A stretch of DNA of 64,000 bases from Spirodela intermedia (lineage: Eukaryota; Streptophyta; Magnoliopsida; Alismatales; Araceae): NCBI GenBank assembly GCA_902729315.2, contig LR746266.1, positions 1,430,259 to 1,494,258 of the forward strand, in the 5' to 3' direction. The stretch's first letter is position 1; the number at the start of each line of letters is the position of its first letter. The translations under genes and the position numbers were made by a program. The notes beneath the pieces are model-generated. The model searched no databases. It worked only from the letters and a program-made list of their open reading frames with translations, and was not told where the DNA came from. Positions 1 through 11,882 of the stretch are shown one piece after another.

Positions 1-182
1 GGCTCCTTCACGCTCTCAATGAATTGCCACTTCGAGGTCAAGACGGTGTCCACCACGTGGAGGGATCTCGGACCACGCTAGAAGACACACCGACATACAT
101 ATCCACTCTGGATGAACGAGGCGGAACGGGCTTGGTAGGCTTCTTCTTATTCTTCGCCCTATTCCTCCTCCTCCAACTGGAG

Positions 183-1381
183 ATGGCAGATTGCGTTCAC
201 AAGCTCTCCCTCCTGCCTTCGCCGGAGATTCTTCTTCCCCTCCATCCCCGCAGAGTCGCCGTCGTCACTGGCGCCAACAAGGGCATTGGCCTGGAGGTCG
301 TCCGGCAGCTAGCCCTCCATGGCGTCACCGTCGTCTTAACAGCCAGGGACCAAGGCAGGGGAACCAGGGCCGTCGATTCCCTCAAACTGCCGAATGTGCT
401 CTTCCACCAGCTCGACGTCCGGGACCCCGGCGGCCCCCCTGCACTGGCCGACTTCCTCACTGCCCGATTTGGCAGCCTCGATATCCTCGTACTTCTTCTG
501 GGCATTTCCTCGAACATCTTCTGCACGCTCATTTCTGACCACCTCCTTCCTCCTCCCTCCCACCACTATTCACAAACCCTAGGTGAACAACGCCGGGCAC
601 GGCGGGGTGACGACGGACGTCGAAGGTCTCAAGGCCCTGAACATCGATCCCCGCCAGTGGGTAACTTCTGCACTCTAATTTTCTGCAAATCTTGGGCGAG
701 CCCAAGTTTCTTCATCTGACCGTATTCGATCCAGCTCTCCGGCGGCGCAGCCGACCTCGTTCGAGGCGTGATCAAGCAGGACTATGAAGGGGCGGTGGCC
801 TGCATAGACATCAACTACTTCGGCTGCAAGCGGGTGACGGAGGCCCTGCTCCCTCTCCTGCAACTCTCCTCCTGGGGAGCCACCATCGTCAACGTCTCCT
901 CCCTCCGATCAGAGCTCAGGGTACGGAGGGATAGAAAGAGAAACACAGAGAGAGAGAGAGAAAAGACTGGTTTTTCCTCACTTGACTCCTGCTGGTGCAG
1001 AGGATCCCGGGAGAGAGGATAAGGAAAGAGCTGGGGGAGATGGAGGGCCTGAGCGAGGAGAGGATCGAGGAGGTGCTGCGGAGGTTCCTGGAGGACATGA
1101 AGAGGGGCGACCTCGATGGCGGCGGCTGGTGCCTGATGCTGCCGGCGTACAGCATCTCCAAGGCGGCGCTGAACGCCTACACGCGGGTCCTGGCGGCGCG
1201 CCACCCGGCGATGAGGATCAACTGCGTGCACCCCGGCTATGTCGACACAGACATCAACTGGCACACCGGCATCCTCACCGTCAGTGAGGGGGCCAGAGGG
1301 CCGGTGGCTCTCGCCATGCTCCCCGCCGGCGGGCCTTCCGGCTGCTACTACGACCAGACCACCCTCGCGAGCTTCTTCTGA
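183..1381 (+). CDS. Classical short-chain dehydrogenase/reductase (carbonyl reductase / neomenthol dehydrogenase-like), 4 exons
   Basis: Exons 183-488, 583-660, 735-920 and 1001-1381 join in phase 0 with GT-AG borders to give 316 aa, the usual size of the plant carbonyl-reductase-like SDR group. Visible motifs are the cofactor-binding TGANKGIG (29-36), VNNAG (103-107), the catalytic serine in NVSS (181-184) and the catalytic YSISK (Y240, K244), followed by HPGYVDTDI. The charged stretch at about 190-228 (EERIEEVLRRF) is the inserted lid region typical of this group. Family knowledge: NAD(P)H-dependent reduction of carbonyls on terpenoids, alkaloids or aldehydes; the substrate cannot be read here. 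The start at 183 puts the Rossmann fold at the normal distance from the N-terminus. The frame stays open upstream to 24 and would add a hydrophobic stretch. A GA tract sits in intron 3. No neighbour shares its pathway. Confidence 0.9.
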
Positions 1382-1931
1382 TCGTCTCCCCCACCCACCC
1401 TGAGGAAAAGTATTTGTTTCGATCGATCAATTTCCCGTCCATCAACATCCCCATGAGATTACGTTTCGAAGTCAACGTTATCCGGATGTTTTTCTGTCCT
1501 AAGTTTAATCTTCCAACCTTCAAACTCTATGCTAAGAACAAGGAGTCAATCTACTCATATCGAATTATTTAAAAACACGTTGACTTGGGTCTCATGTCGA
1601 ATTATTTTTTGGGTAAAATTAATTTGATTATATATTAATTGTAGTAAACTTTAATTAACAAGGTTCTTGGTATTTTTTAGTGGAAAAATATCCACACAGT
1701 AATCTACATCCCAAAAGGCTATTTTCCATGATAAATTAATTAAGATATTTGATTTTTCAGATTTGATCGATAGAAATCTATCAATAAAAAAATCCATCAG
1801 TAATTTTTCGTTCGTTTTTATTTTTTGTTTCTAGAGCTCTTCCACTCACGATTACTTGCAATACAATTTATATAGTACTAGCTTGCTTTTTTATTAAATT
1901 AACATTCATACAAATTTTATAATGACCGTTC

Positions 1932-1991
<60 letters not shown>

Positions 1992-2254
1992 CCCATGTGA
2001 CCTATCGAGCTGGCCATTAGAAGACCACCCTTGCTGATTCCTGCATGAATCACGATGAACAAACGCGATCCAAAGGCCACGGTACGAGATCAAAAAGCCC
2101 GTATAAAAAGATGAAATTTTCCTTTCAAAGAAGAGATCAGATCACCGCCCTAGATGAACATCTGAAAACACACAGAATATGTACTCGCAGCTACAGATTT
2201 CAGTCAATTGCTAAGAGGAGGTTCTTCTCTCCCCGTGAGCCGCTCCTTACCAAC
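1382..2254. other. Intergenic spacer with (GA)n microsatellite
   Basis: AT-rich spacer between the convergent SDR and F-box/WD40 genes, so it should hold both 3' UTRs. A perfect (GA)n tract of about 50 bp runs from 1939 to 1990. I see no other coding or structured feature. Confidence 0.7.
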
Positions 2255-3904
2255 CTACGCCTTCAGCTTGCCTCCAACCCCCCGCTTGCTGTGCCAAGCC
2301 CGATCGCCGCCCATCTGGTTCCTCTTGGCAGCGACGACAGAGCACTGCTCCGAGCTCCCACTCCGGCCACTCCAATCAAGCTGCACCTTCCTCCGCCTCA
2401 TCCGGTTCTCCAATCTGATCCCTCTGAGGGCTCTAGCTCGCTTCTCCATCTCCAGGGCCTGGGAGAAGTTCCACACCCTAACCACACCCTCCTCGCCACC
2501 GCAGCAGATCCTGTCGGCGCCAACTGCCACCGAGAAGATGTTGCAGCCAAAGCCATGGAGCATCCTCTGTGGTGGCTCCGCCGCACCCGCCAGAAACCGG
2601 CGGCGGCCTGACTCCAATAGCTTCCTCACGTCGATGAGGGCGAGCCTCCCGTCGCTGGAACATGAGACGAGCCAGGGGAACTCGAAGGCCAGGGACTGCA
2701 CCGCTGCCGTGTGAGGGACCCAGGTGGCGATTGGCCTTGAACTGCCACCATCGCATCCAGTGAGCTCAAACAGGCGCACGGCTCCGTCTTCCCCGCCGGT
2801 GAAGAGCAGATCCTCGGAGTGGGTCCTCGCCAGAGCATAGGCATTGCCCACATGGGCATTGTTGATTACTGCCAGCTGATTCCCGTCTTCAATGTCCCAG
2901 ATGTAGGCATCTCCGCCAGCGGTCGTGGCGACGGTGGTCCTTCGAGGAACCAGAGACCAAACCCAGTCGCCATGCCTTAGCACCATGGAGCACTTCTTCC
3001 GAGCTCGATCCCATATGCGGACGCTCATGTCCCAGGAGCCGCTGAAGATCCTCGCAGAGTCCAGTGCAATGCAGGTGACGGGGCCTTCATGACCCCAGAG
3101 GCGGAATTCATGGCCAGCGGCGGTGGAGGAGGATCCGGTGATGTCGAACAGATGGGGGTGCCCCTCGACGGCCCTCCAGCAATGGAGGAAGGAGCCCGTT
3201 CCTCCGGCCACCAGGAGCTGCATGTCGGCGGCGACCGCCCTGATGGTGCAACCCAGAGACCTCGAGGAGGCGATGGCCAGGCCGTCTTCCATGTCCCAGG
3301 TCCTCACCACAGAGTCGTAGCCGCCGGTGAAGATGAGCTTCGCCGCCGGCAGGAGGAAGACAGAGCGGACCGCCTCGGTGTGGCCTCGGAGCACCTCCAT
3401 GCTGAAGCGCCCCATGTACGAGTTGCTCCTGAACTCCCTCTCCACGAACAGCTCCTTCCATGTCTTATCTTCCGGCGAGCTCGAGCTGATCGGCGGCGAA
3501 CCCAATGGCAGTCCCCATCGCCCGCAGTAGAACTCCTTCCACCCTCGGTGGTCGGAGGCGAGGCTGTAGAGTAGGGTGGACACGCAGGAGACGACTCCGA
3601 GATCTTTGGCGTTCAAGTGGCAGAGGATCTCAGAAACCAGGGCTGGGGGAAGGTCTGTAATCGATCGGCGTCCACCGGAAGATGGATCATCGACTGCTGT
3701 TACCGAGGATGTGGCGGTCCCCTTCTTCGGATGGGTGACAGATGCAGATTTCTCTGTCAGGAGCTTCTTCTCGGGCTTTGAGAATGGATTCGGACGAGAT
3801 ATTGTGGTAGAAATTAGATGCCTGGATTTAGCTTGTTTGTCCCACACCCGACCCACAGATATCTCCGACAGAGAATCCCCTCCTTCCCGGCATTCAAAGG
3901 CCAT
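2255..3904 (-). CDS. F-box / WD40-repeat protein, intronless coding region
   Basis: One uninterrupted 549-residue frame. An F-box lies at about 82-127 (SITDLPPALVSEILCHL), then WD40 blades from about 171 to 480, recognised by repeated GH...WD spacing: LRGHTEAV...RTWD, LWGHEGPV...RIWD, LRHGDWVW...YIWD, NNAHVGNA...RLFE, WVPHTAAV, and a final RVWNF. The C-terminal 60 residues are basic (ENRMRRRKVQ), possibly nuclear. Domain order and size match the Arabidopsis At5g21040 (FBX2) type, a candidate SCF ubiquitin-ligase substrate receptor linked there to phosphate-starvation signalling; orthology is inferred from architecture only. Coding GC is high. It is convergent with the SDR gene and divergent from the ELMO gene. 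ATG 3904-3902 is the first in frame and precedes the low-complexity N-terminus usual in the family. Confidence 0.93.
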   Translation of the reverse strand: MAFECREGGDSLSEISVGRVWDKQAKSRHLISTTISRPNPFSKPEKKLLTEKSASVTHPKKGTATSSVTAVDDPSSGGRRSITDLPPALVSEILCHLNAKDLGVVSCVSTLLYSLASDHRGWKEFYCGRWGLPLGSPPISSSSPEDKTWKELFVEREFRSNSYMGRFSMEVLRGHTEAVRSVFLLPAAKLIFTGGYDSVVRTWDMEDGLAIASSRSLGCTIRAVAADMQLLVAGGTGSFLHCWRAVEGHPHLFDITGSSSTAAGHEFRLWGHEGPVTCIALDSARIFSGSWDMSVRIWDRARKKCSMVLRHGDWVWSLVPRRTTVATTAGGDAYIWDIEDGNQLAVINNAHVGNAYALARTHSEDLLFTGGEDGAVRLFELTGCDGGSSRPIATWVPHTAAVQSLAFEFPWLVSCSSDGRLALIDVRKLLESGRRRFLAGAAEPPQRMLHGFGCNIFSVAVGADRICCGGEEGVVRVWNFSQALEMEKRARALRGIRLENRMRRRKVQLDWSGRSGSSEQCSVVAAKRNQMGGDRAWHSKRGVGGKLKA

Positions 3905-6900
3905 AAAATGAGGTTACCAGAAACAAGGTTGAGGACGAAATCTGCCCCAAATTCTTCCTTCTATTGGCGGAAGGAGGAAACCCTAGATCTGTCAAGCCTT
4001 AATTCGTTATGTAAAATTCAATTGAACATGGCGGTGGGAAGGGCGGAGCAAAAATAAGAATCTCGACAGAGATTTCTGAAGCCGAGCTTATACAATCGAA
4101 ACCCTAAAATTGTCAGATCCCCAAATCACCTTCGAATGGACCTAGACGAACCTACCGGGAAAGAATGAATACCAAGGGGCAATTCAAACGAATGATAACA
4201 AATTATAAAGTAAACCGCAATGAGACCACCAATTCAAATCCTAGATTCTATGAACTAGGATCAGATAGAGAGGAAGAGCCAGAGAGCTATCACAGAATCG
4301 AATTCGCCCGTTCTTTCTCCCGGCAATAGACGAACGGTTCCGAACTATGAGAAGCGATCCGATCAAAAGGCTAAACAAGTATCAGCAACGAGAAAAAAAT
4401 TAACTGAATGATTGAGAATAGGATGAACAGCGAGGAGTTTCGGTACCGCCCTCCTCGCCCTTCAAGGTCTCTGAGCGCTTCCCCTCCGCAGACTGCTGAG
4501 GGGCGGAGAAGCATGCGACGGAAAACCTAACGGGCGCTTTTTCATATAGATAACCCACGAAGATGACGCAGCAACCGTTGATCTTCACAGATCGACGGTG
4601 GACAAAGCGTATCACTGACGGCCAAGAGGCCGTCCCTGCCGTTCGATTAGTCAGAGGGTCATAATCGAATGACGTCACTTCGCGGGACAACGCTGTGTCA
4701 ACGTCGGTAAGCCCTTTTGTCATTAATATCCTTAGTTTTTAAGATATGTGTTAAATAACGTTACTTTTATTTTATTTGCAAAATCTGCTTTTCTGACCCA
4801 TGGGCCGACCTACTGCTGGCCCATCACATTTTGTTCCTTCCTTCGTAACCAAGGTAAGCCATCGGGCCAAGTCGCCGCGTTATGACGGAGTCACGATTCG
4901 ACCGAGTCGTATGAGTCCGCATCTCGTTTGAGGCCGTCGTCAAACGTAGGGAAAGCTCCCTCCACCCACCTCACCGGCGATCGATCCTGTCGGCGACCGT
5001 GGCCGGCGGAGCATTTCAGAAGGCTCATTGAGCAGCGGCGGCGCCACCCCCCTCCGAACGCGTCTGCCTTTGCCTGCTGCGTCCGCATGATCTCAGCGGG
5101 GCGGCTTAGGAAGATCTAGCAGGAAAATTTTGTGGTCTTCGAAGTCAGATCTTATCTACTGGAGGGGAGGGATCGAGCAGGATTTCGTGCCTGAACTGCT
5201 ACTTCCCTGCATTCTGCGGTTCCTCGTTTTTTGGTCGCGAGGCGGCACGGCGATATTCTGGTCTCTGATTTGTTCTTCCCAGCAACCGGTCGCCTTCCAT
5301 TTGGGGAGAGTCGTGTGAATTTATATCGGTCTGCTTCTTCTCTGTGCGTTGATCAGGGATAATTTCTGTGAGTGCCTTCTCGCTGCTCTCTTTTGGCCTT
5401 CCTTTTAAGAAGGTGAACACATATGATTGGACACGGGGTTTGCCAATCTGAAGAAGGTGAAGAAGGTGGCCTTTTCCGGGTCACGTTTACTCATTGATTG
5501 CACACGGTTAGGTTCTTTTTGGGTTTTATATGAAACTAAATATTGTTTCAATAGAAATTTAATGGCGAAACTCTCATGGAATCGAGGTTACTTTTCTCTA
5601 AACATATGAAACTTCCATTTGGGAAGTTCAATTTTCATCTCTATGGCGAAACTCTTATGGAATCGAGAAATTTAATTTCACACTGTTTGCACATCTAAAT
5701 ATATGAAAGTTCCATTTGGGAAGTTTAATGTTCGTCTCTACTGTAGTGATATTTGGTCCATTTCAATGAAGAAAAAGGGAGTCGGTGTCACACTATTTTG
5801 TGCGATTTTAGTCGACGAGATTTCCTTTTTGTCTTCTCGAACCCTGTTTGAAAATATCTTGCGACAGATACTCATTTTTGTAAATTTATTCGTCTTCAGC
5901 CTAAAACTTATTTTTGGTATCATCCATTGAAATCCATTGTGCATTCCTTTTTTTTTATGGCAATCACGTTTCACGATCCATGTTTTAGTTTTATATGAGA
6001 CGTCATAATACTTCTTGTACTAGTTTTTCTAGCCGTGATACTACAGAAATATAAAAAAACCACGAAATATGAAGATCATTAAGTTTTGTGGCCAGTGTCA
6101 TGATCATAACTGCCAGTCATCTACCAATTCCAACTTATGAAGATCAGGGTTAAAATCTTTCACACCTTCCACTTGATCATATATAATACCTTGTTTTTAT
6201 TCAACTCAAGTTTCACTTCATCCAATTTCTCATGATTTATCACTTTTCTGTTTTATAACACTCATAAAGTAGGAATAAATCTATCTGGTATCCTTAAAAA
6301 GTTCATTTTCACGTCTCCAAATCATCTCAAATGACTTCGTATGTACTTCAATCCTTATACCGCTTGCTCGTCATCTCTTTTATAGAACCATTTGATATGT
6401 AACACTACTTTCATTTTTTGACTCACAAGGCATCCACTTAAGCCGTAACATTTGACTAACTCTCATTTCTGAATATGACCGTACTTAGATACACAACGGT
6501 ATGATTAGAGATAATCTGATTATATGATATGATACTTAAACTCAATTATAATTTTCTCTTCTGTATCTGATTTTTGTGTAAGAAAAAAATAGTTTATGAC
6601 ATTTACCATATCATACTTAAATTACTGTTTCTTAATTCTCTGACCACTTGAAACCTTAAAAATTATGAAAAAGTTGTTGGCACATTTTTTAATGTAATTC
6701 GTCCTTGATAATAGTCTTTACATTATAAATGAGATGAATTATTTCTTAAAGGGTGCATTCTTTAATCCTTTGCTTTTTTTATTTATTAGATAATGAAGCT
6801 CCTAGAATCTCATCCCTTCCCACTTTTTCTACCATTGGTAAATTTTGGTATTTCATAAAACTTGAGACCGAATTTCAGTGGCAGTCAGTCTTTACCCTTT

Positions 6901-6953
6901 CAGAATGCTTTCACTGAGGTATTTTCGTTGTGTCGTTTTGACAGATTTGAATC
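3905..6953. promoter_or_regulatory. Divergent upstream region of the F-box/WD40 and ELMO genes, with the ELMO 5' UTR intron
   Basis: No supported coding region. 3905-4730 should hold the 5' UTR and promoter of the minus-strand F-box gene; two AAACCCTA telo-box-like motifs lie near 3980 and 4100. 4900-5420 is GC-richer and probably carries the ELMO transcription start. A good acceptor (tttgacag, AG 6943-6944) stands 9 bases before the ELMO ATG, so a 5' UTR intron of about 1.5 kb is likely; its donor was not fixed. Inside it, 5566-5745 contains an imperfect direct repeat (ccatttgggaagtt near 5615 and 5711; aaactctcatggaatcgag near 5567 and aaactcttatggaatcgag near 5647). The rest is plain AT-rich intron. 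Confidence 0.55.
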
Positions 6954-9076
6954 ATGTCTTCAAGAACTGTAAGAAGGCGGCTCCGTCATGGGGATGTTGA
7001 TGGCAAAACAAGTGAACATGTAGACATCCAAACATCGGATTCCTTGAATGAGCCTCTTCTTGGAGAACACGGACGTGATAAAAACCAAATTGAGGTAGTC
7101 TCCCTTTAGGATTGAGGGACTCCAACAAGAGGACACATTAGTCAATCTAGAACAACACATTATTCCCTCATTCCTTGTTTTTGATCATCTAGTTCTTTGT
7201 TACCTTCAGGAATATATTCATGGAGACAATCAGGATCTGTGGGATGAGAAGAAAAAGGAACGCATGCACTGGTCACTTCTATTCTCCCGACTGATTTCCC
7301 AGTGGGTACAGTGGCTAGGTATTCTTCTTTTATCTGTTCATATATTTTTTTTAATTTTTCTCACTCTGATAGCAAGCCATTTAAAATTTTAAAACAAGCC
7401 TGTGCACATCTCTAATCAACTCCATATCTCCGAAGTTATTTAGTTTACATCCAATCCTTCTATAAGTTTGTTTATTTCAAAGATGATATTCATATCCTTA
7501 TTGGGATCTTTCCTGGGCCCTTCATATGCCACACAGACCCGAAAACTTTGTTGATATTGATGTTGATGATCTTTCCTCTCCACAGAGAATATCGTTGTTT
7601 GCTCAACTTCACTCGTAGGAAGACTCGTAGCTCTTCCATCGAGCATGCAGAATGGACGTGATAAACCATTTTACATGAGCCCTTTACAGGTAAATTTCAA
7701 CCTAAAACCTTTCCGGGCATGACAGATTTGAAGGGAATATCCTTTCCCTATGTTTTCTTTTCTCAAAAAATATGCATTTATTAAATCTCCTTTATTCAAG
7801 AACGCATCAAAAGGCAATCCGGAGCTGGGCGTTCTTCGTGCTGAATATCTTTCCCCATAGAGTTTATTATGTCGGTTATCTGTTGATTAACAGAAGAACG
7901 AACCCTTTTATGCATGCACACACAATCATCCGTACCAAATCCCCATGCTATGATTTGCAGGAAGAGAGGCTGCAGGCATTGAGAAAGAGGTTGGAGGTTC
8001 CATTTGACGGCTCTCTCCCTGATCACCAAGTGACTTCTCTCTCTAGATTTCTAATCATCAAATATGGTCTGTACACAGAAAAACAGCTTGATAAAACAGG
8101 TTGATGACTTCATTTGACGACTCTCATCGCAGGATGCCCTGAAAAAACTATGGAAGCTGGCCTACCCCGGCCGAGAAATCCCCCCTCTCAAATCAGTGCT
8201 ATGGAAGGATATGGGCTGGCAGGGCTCTGACCCGTCCACAGACTTCAGGCATCTTTTGCCTCCTCTGATTCTCCAATTTAATTTATTATTATTATTATTT
8301 AATTTTTTACATAAATGGGTGAAATTCATCCTATGCATTCCTTCAGGGGCGGCGGATTCATCTCTCTGGAAAACCTCATCTTCTTCGCCAAGAAATACCC
8401 CGTCAGTCTCCCTAGAAAGAGCTTCCCTTCTTAAATCTCACGCTCCATGGATGAACATGGCCCTTGTTGCAGGATGCCTTCCGCAACCTACTGAACAAGG
8501 AGGAAGGGGACAGGGCGGAGTGGGAGTACCCCTTCGCCGTGGCCGGCATCAACATATCCTTCATGCTATCTCAAATGCTGGATCTGCAGTCTGGTAGGCA
8601 GAGGAACTTCCAAGATCACAAGAAAGCAATTATTTTTAGGAACTTATAAGATCAAACCTTTTGACCCGGAACCAATTTCTTTCCAAAAATGAAAACCCAT
8701 GAAGGAATTCAACGCCCTCTTGCAGGAGTGCCCTCCTCCAAGGTTGGGATCCGCTTCCTGGAGATCCTCGCTGCTGATGAATCAGCCTTCGACAACCTCT
8801 ATTGTGTGGCCTTCCGGCTGCTGGACGCCCAGTGGCTCGCCAGACGAGCATCCTACATGGAATTCAACGTAACCACTCCCTTTCCCACAATAATGATAAT
8901 AATAGTAATAATAATAATAATAATAATAATTATTATTATTATTTATTTATTTTTGGGTTTTCTTCTGGCAGGAAGTCTTGAAGCTGACACGTGTGCAGCT
9001 AGAGCGGGAGCTGATACTGGAGGATGTGTCCACCATCGCTGACCTCCCGGCTTACACCATGTTGGTAGTAAGATAG
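6954..9076 (+). CDS. ELMO-domain-containing protein, 9 exons
   Basis: Exons 6954-7094, 7210-7318, 7586-7689, 7961-8029, 8133-8248, 8347-8401, 8473-8593, 8726-8868 and 8972-9076 give a continuous 320-aa product, the usual size for plant ELMO proteins. The N-terminus (1-80) is basic and polar. The ELMO domain occupies about 125-310 with EERLQALRKRLEVPFDG, LWKDMGWQGSDPSTDFRGGG, WEYPFAVAGINISFML and FDNLYCVAFRLLDAQW. In animal ELMOD proteins this fold is a GTPase-activating module for Arf/Arl GTPases, and the arginine of the DFRG motif (R180 here) is the candidate catalytic residue. Arabidopsis relatives act in pollen aperture patterning; the role of this copy is unknown. All introns are GT-AG except intron 5, which is GC-AG. 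Short (TTA)n and (ATA)n tracts sit in introns 5 and 8. Confidence 0.92.
8249..8346 (+). other. GC-AG intron (ELMO intron 5)
   Basis: The donor reads TTCAG|GCATCT and the acceptor CCTTCAG|GGGCGG. This is the only junction that restores the conserved DFRGGGF block: exon 5 supplies AG and exon 6 supplies G of the arginine codon. The first GT inside the intron that could serve as a donor is about 70 bases downstream and would break the motif. Confidence 0.8.
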
Positions 9077-9295
9077 CCGGGATGGGGATGGGTCTCTGTA
9101 TCTGATCAGCCAGCCATTATAATGCGATATGACGTCGCTGCTGATCATTCTTGAGAGATTCCACTATTATATGTGCAATTGAGATCCCTTCCCCCGGGAA
9201 AGAGGGGGGGTTGCTCCGACCTTGGAGAAGGCTCATCCTATGCTCTCCCATGCCATGAAGGGGTTCCAGCATTTGAGGGACACATTACTAGGTTT

Positions 9296-9350
<55 letters not shown>

Positions 9351-10384
9351 TTATATGGCTTCATAATTGATTTCAGTATTTCATGCAAGAAACTAAATTT
9401 ATTAGGCCATTCGAGTAGTTGAATTAATGTGGATCATGAAAAGCATCATATGAGAGAGCTGGAATCCTTAAAATGGGGTCTTGTTTTGCCCAACATATCG
9501 TCATTCCATGGGTCGGATTAATCTGAACGTTTACCTTGTTCAATTTTTTCTTTTTAAAGAACTTAAAAATTATATTTTTAATGAATGAAAGTTGACTATT
9601 TATTTTGAATTTTTAGATTGTATATTACTTTAAACGATATTAAAATTACCCAGAATCGAAATAACTACATCAATAGAGTGGATAAAGAATTCTGGAAAAA
9701 AAATTGGGCAAATTGATCGATTCTGATGATAAATAAGCCCAGATGCGGGTGACTGGCCAAGGACCTCATTGTTAAGGACGTCTTTCTGACCGCCAAAGCC
9801 ACCCGGAGCCAAGGACCTCATTCTGGGGGGTCACGAAGGGGATGAGCGGAACAGGGAGTCTACAAAGAGTTATGCCGCCGCTTCATTTTGGCAACAAAGG
9901 AGAATCGATCTAGAACCACCAGCTCTCATGACCCGACTGGTTCTTTGGCAGTCCAAACACTCAATCCGTGATCAAGGAGCCCCCATCAACACGTAGCACT
10001 CAGCTGACCCAGTTTCCATTGATCCGGTGGGGTAGCTAGTCCAGATCGTGTAGGAAGTCGAGCGAGAATAGAAGTCACCATATGCCGAAAATCGTCTTCT
10101 AACTCGAACCGCTGACATCCGCCACAGGGTAAACCACCGCGCCAAGGGCCCCCCGACGTGCCGGTCGTTCCACCACCGCCGGCTCCAAGCGGCTAACAAC
10201 CCTCGTCTTCGGCCGATTTCTGGAGCGGCAGGTACGTTGCCCTTGTTAGCGATTTGAGATCCTGGAAGGTAAATTTCTAGGGCACCTGGAATCGATGACC
10301 TCATGGGCTCTGAATTGAGATTTTTTTCTGATTTACAAACGTCGTTCTTACGAATATCAAATGTTCTCAAAGACCTCTCCAGAC
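9077..10384. other. Intergenic region: ELMO 3' end, (GA)n tract, upstream region of the TMEM230-like gene
   Basis: 9077-9296 is the likely ELMO 3' UTR. A (GA)n microsatellite runs from 9297 to 9343. 9480-9900 is AT-rich with no recognised feature. From about 10240 to the ATG at 10385 the sequence has an inverted counterpart at about 14919-15050, so the 5' UTR was copied with exon 1. Long open frames on the minus strand here are not supported by any family. Confidence 0.6.
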
Positions 10385-11882
10385 ATGGCTTCGCGGCGCA
10401 ATGTTCGCTATTCCTCCCTTCCCGGAGAGGAGCAGGATGATGACAGCGGCGGCGCAGGGACCGGCGACCTCCGGTTTGCTTACTCTCCCTCGTCCTTTGA
10501 CAGGATCCCGTGGAAGTCGATAGCCCTAGCACTATTCCTCCTCTCTCTAGGGTCGCTGCTTCTCTTCTTGTCTTATTTCGTATTCACCGGCCACATGGGA
10601 GGCGATCGATCTCAGGCCTATGGGTTCTTGGCGCTGGGTATTCTCTCTTTTCTTCCAGGTATGAAACAAAATTTTGAATCTATTTTCTTCTCTCTTTCAG
10701 TGCATTTTATTGATTGATTCTGAAAAAAGAAAATTGATTGGTGAGGATATTTTTCCTTGATGATATCTGATGATTGTTTGTTTATCTTGCCGACATAGCC
10801 GAATCTAATCCCTAAACTTAGAACACGAGGTCTCTGAGCCTTTCCTTCTTCTTCTTCTAAATGCTGGGTAGCTCTAGGATACTTTAGATGTAGGGAGTTT
10901 GGATTCCATTATTCCCATGAGTAGACTGGAAATTTCTTGTAGAAAAACTACGCCATGAAAAGAACCCAATCACTTATCGTCACTTATTCCTCTAATTTTT
11001 TGGCAATTCTTTGAATTTTTTTGGGTACTATACAAATGATCTTGGAAACCTGGAAATAGTCGTAAAAATATCATTTAATCTGATACTATTTAGGGTACAG
11101 AAGCCATTCAACCTCCTGTTCTTCTATATTTTGGGTAATTATCCCATTATTCCCATGAGCACACTGGAAACTTGTTCCTATAATTTTTTGGGTAATTCTT
11201 TCGAATTTTTTGGGTAATATACCAATGATCTTGGAAACCTAGAAATAGTCGAAAAAATATCGTTTAATCTGGTGCTATTCAACTTCCTGTTCTTCTATAT
11301 TTTGAGTAATTGTCCCATTATTCCCATGAGTAGACTGGAAATTTGTTTCTCTAATTTTTTGGGTAATTCTTTCGATTTTTTGGGGTAATATACAGATGAT
11401 CTTAGAAACTTGAAATAGTAAAAAATATATCGTTTAATCTGGTGTTATTCAACCTCCTGTTCTTCTAAATTTTGGATAATTATTATCTGATACTTCAAAT
11501 TATTTCAAGAGTTCCGGGTTCTATCATTCCATGATCAAATCATCTTGAATATCTAAAAATGGTTGGAAGATTATTGTTCAATCTGGTTACCTAGAGTTCA
11601 GAGGCCATTGAGCCTTCTGTTCTTCTAAATTTTTGATTTTTCTATGGATCCTATAAGTTTTAGGAGACAAGTTTTAGATCATCCTCATGAACCAGCTAAA
11701 AAAACTGAAGATACTCCAAGAATCTTGCACACAGCTTGTATATAGAAAAGAATAATCAGAAGGTAAAGATTCTTGAGTAACCCAAAAACTTTATGTGGGG
11801 CTCTGTTCTTGACATTTTCCCACCTCAAGCAGCCTAGAAAATCTCGATTTTGGCCGTGCTTGCTTGGTTCATACGGACCAGC
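10240..11882 (+). repeat. Inverted repeat, left arm (TMEM230-like 5' UTR, exon 1 and 5' intron)
   Basis: Read on the minus strand, 13628-15050 matches this stretch piece by piece: the end of the promoter/5' UTR, all of exon 1, the donor, the tandem array and the intron up to the run cacctcaagcagcc near 11822. Arm lengths differ (about 1.64 and 1.42 kb) because the arms have lost different repeat units. The spacer 11883-13627 holds the second half of the intron and exon 2. Confidence 0.85.

Noticed and set aside
2045-2714. Plus-strand frames of 168-188 codons
   Set aside because: They run antisense to the F-box/WD40 coding region and carry no family signal.
4400-4723. 107-codon minus-strand frame upstream of the F-box/WD40 gene
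   Set aside because: Composition is not protein-like, no motif, and it lies in probable promoter/5' UTR sequence.
9972-10532. 186-codon minus-strand frame over the TMEM230-like promoter and exon 1
   Set aside because: Shadow of GC-rich exon 1 and its 5' UTR; no recognisable domain, and the opposite strand encodes the supported gene.
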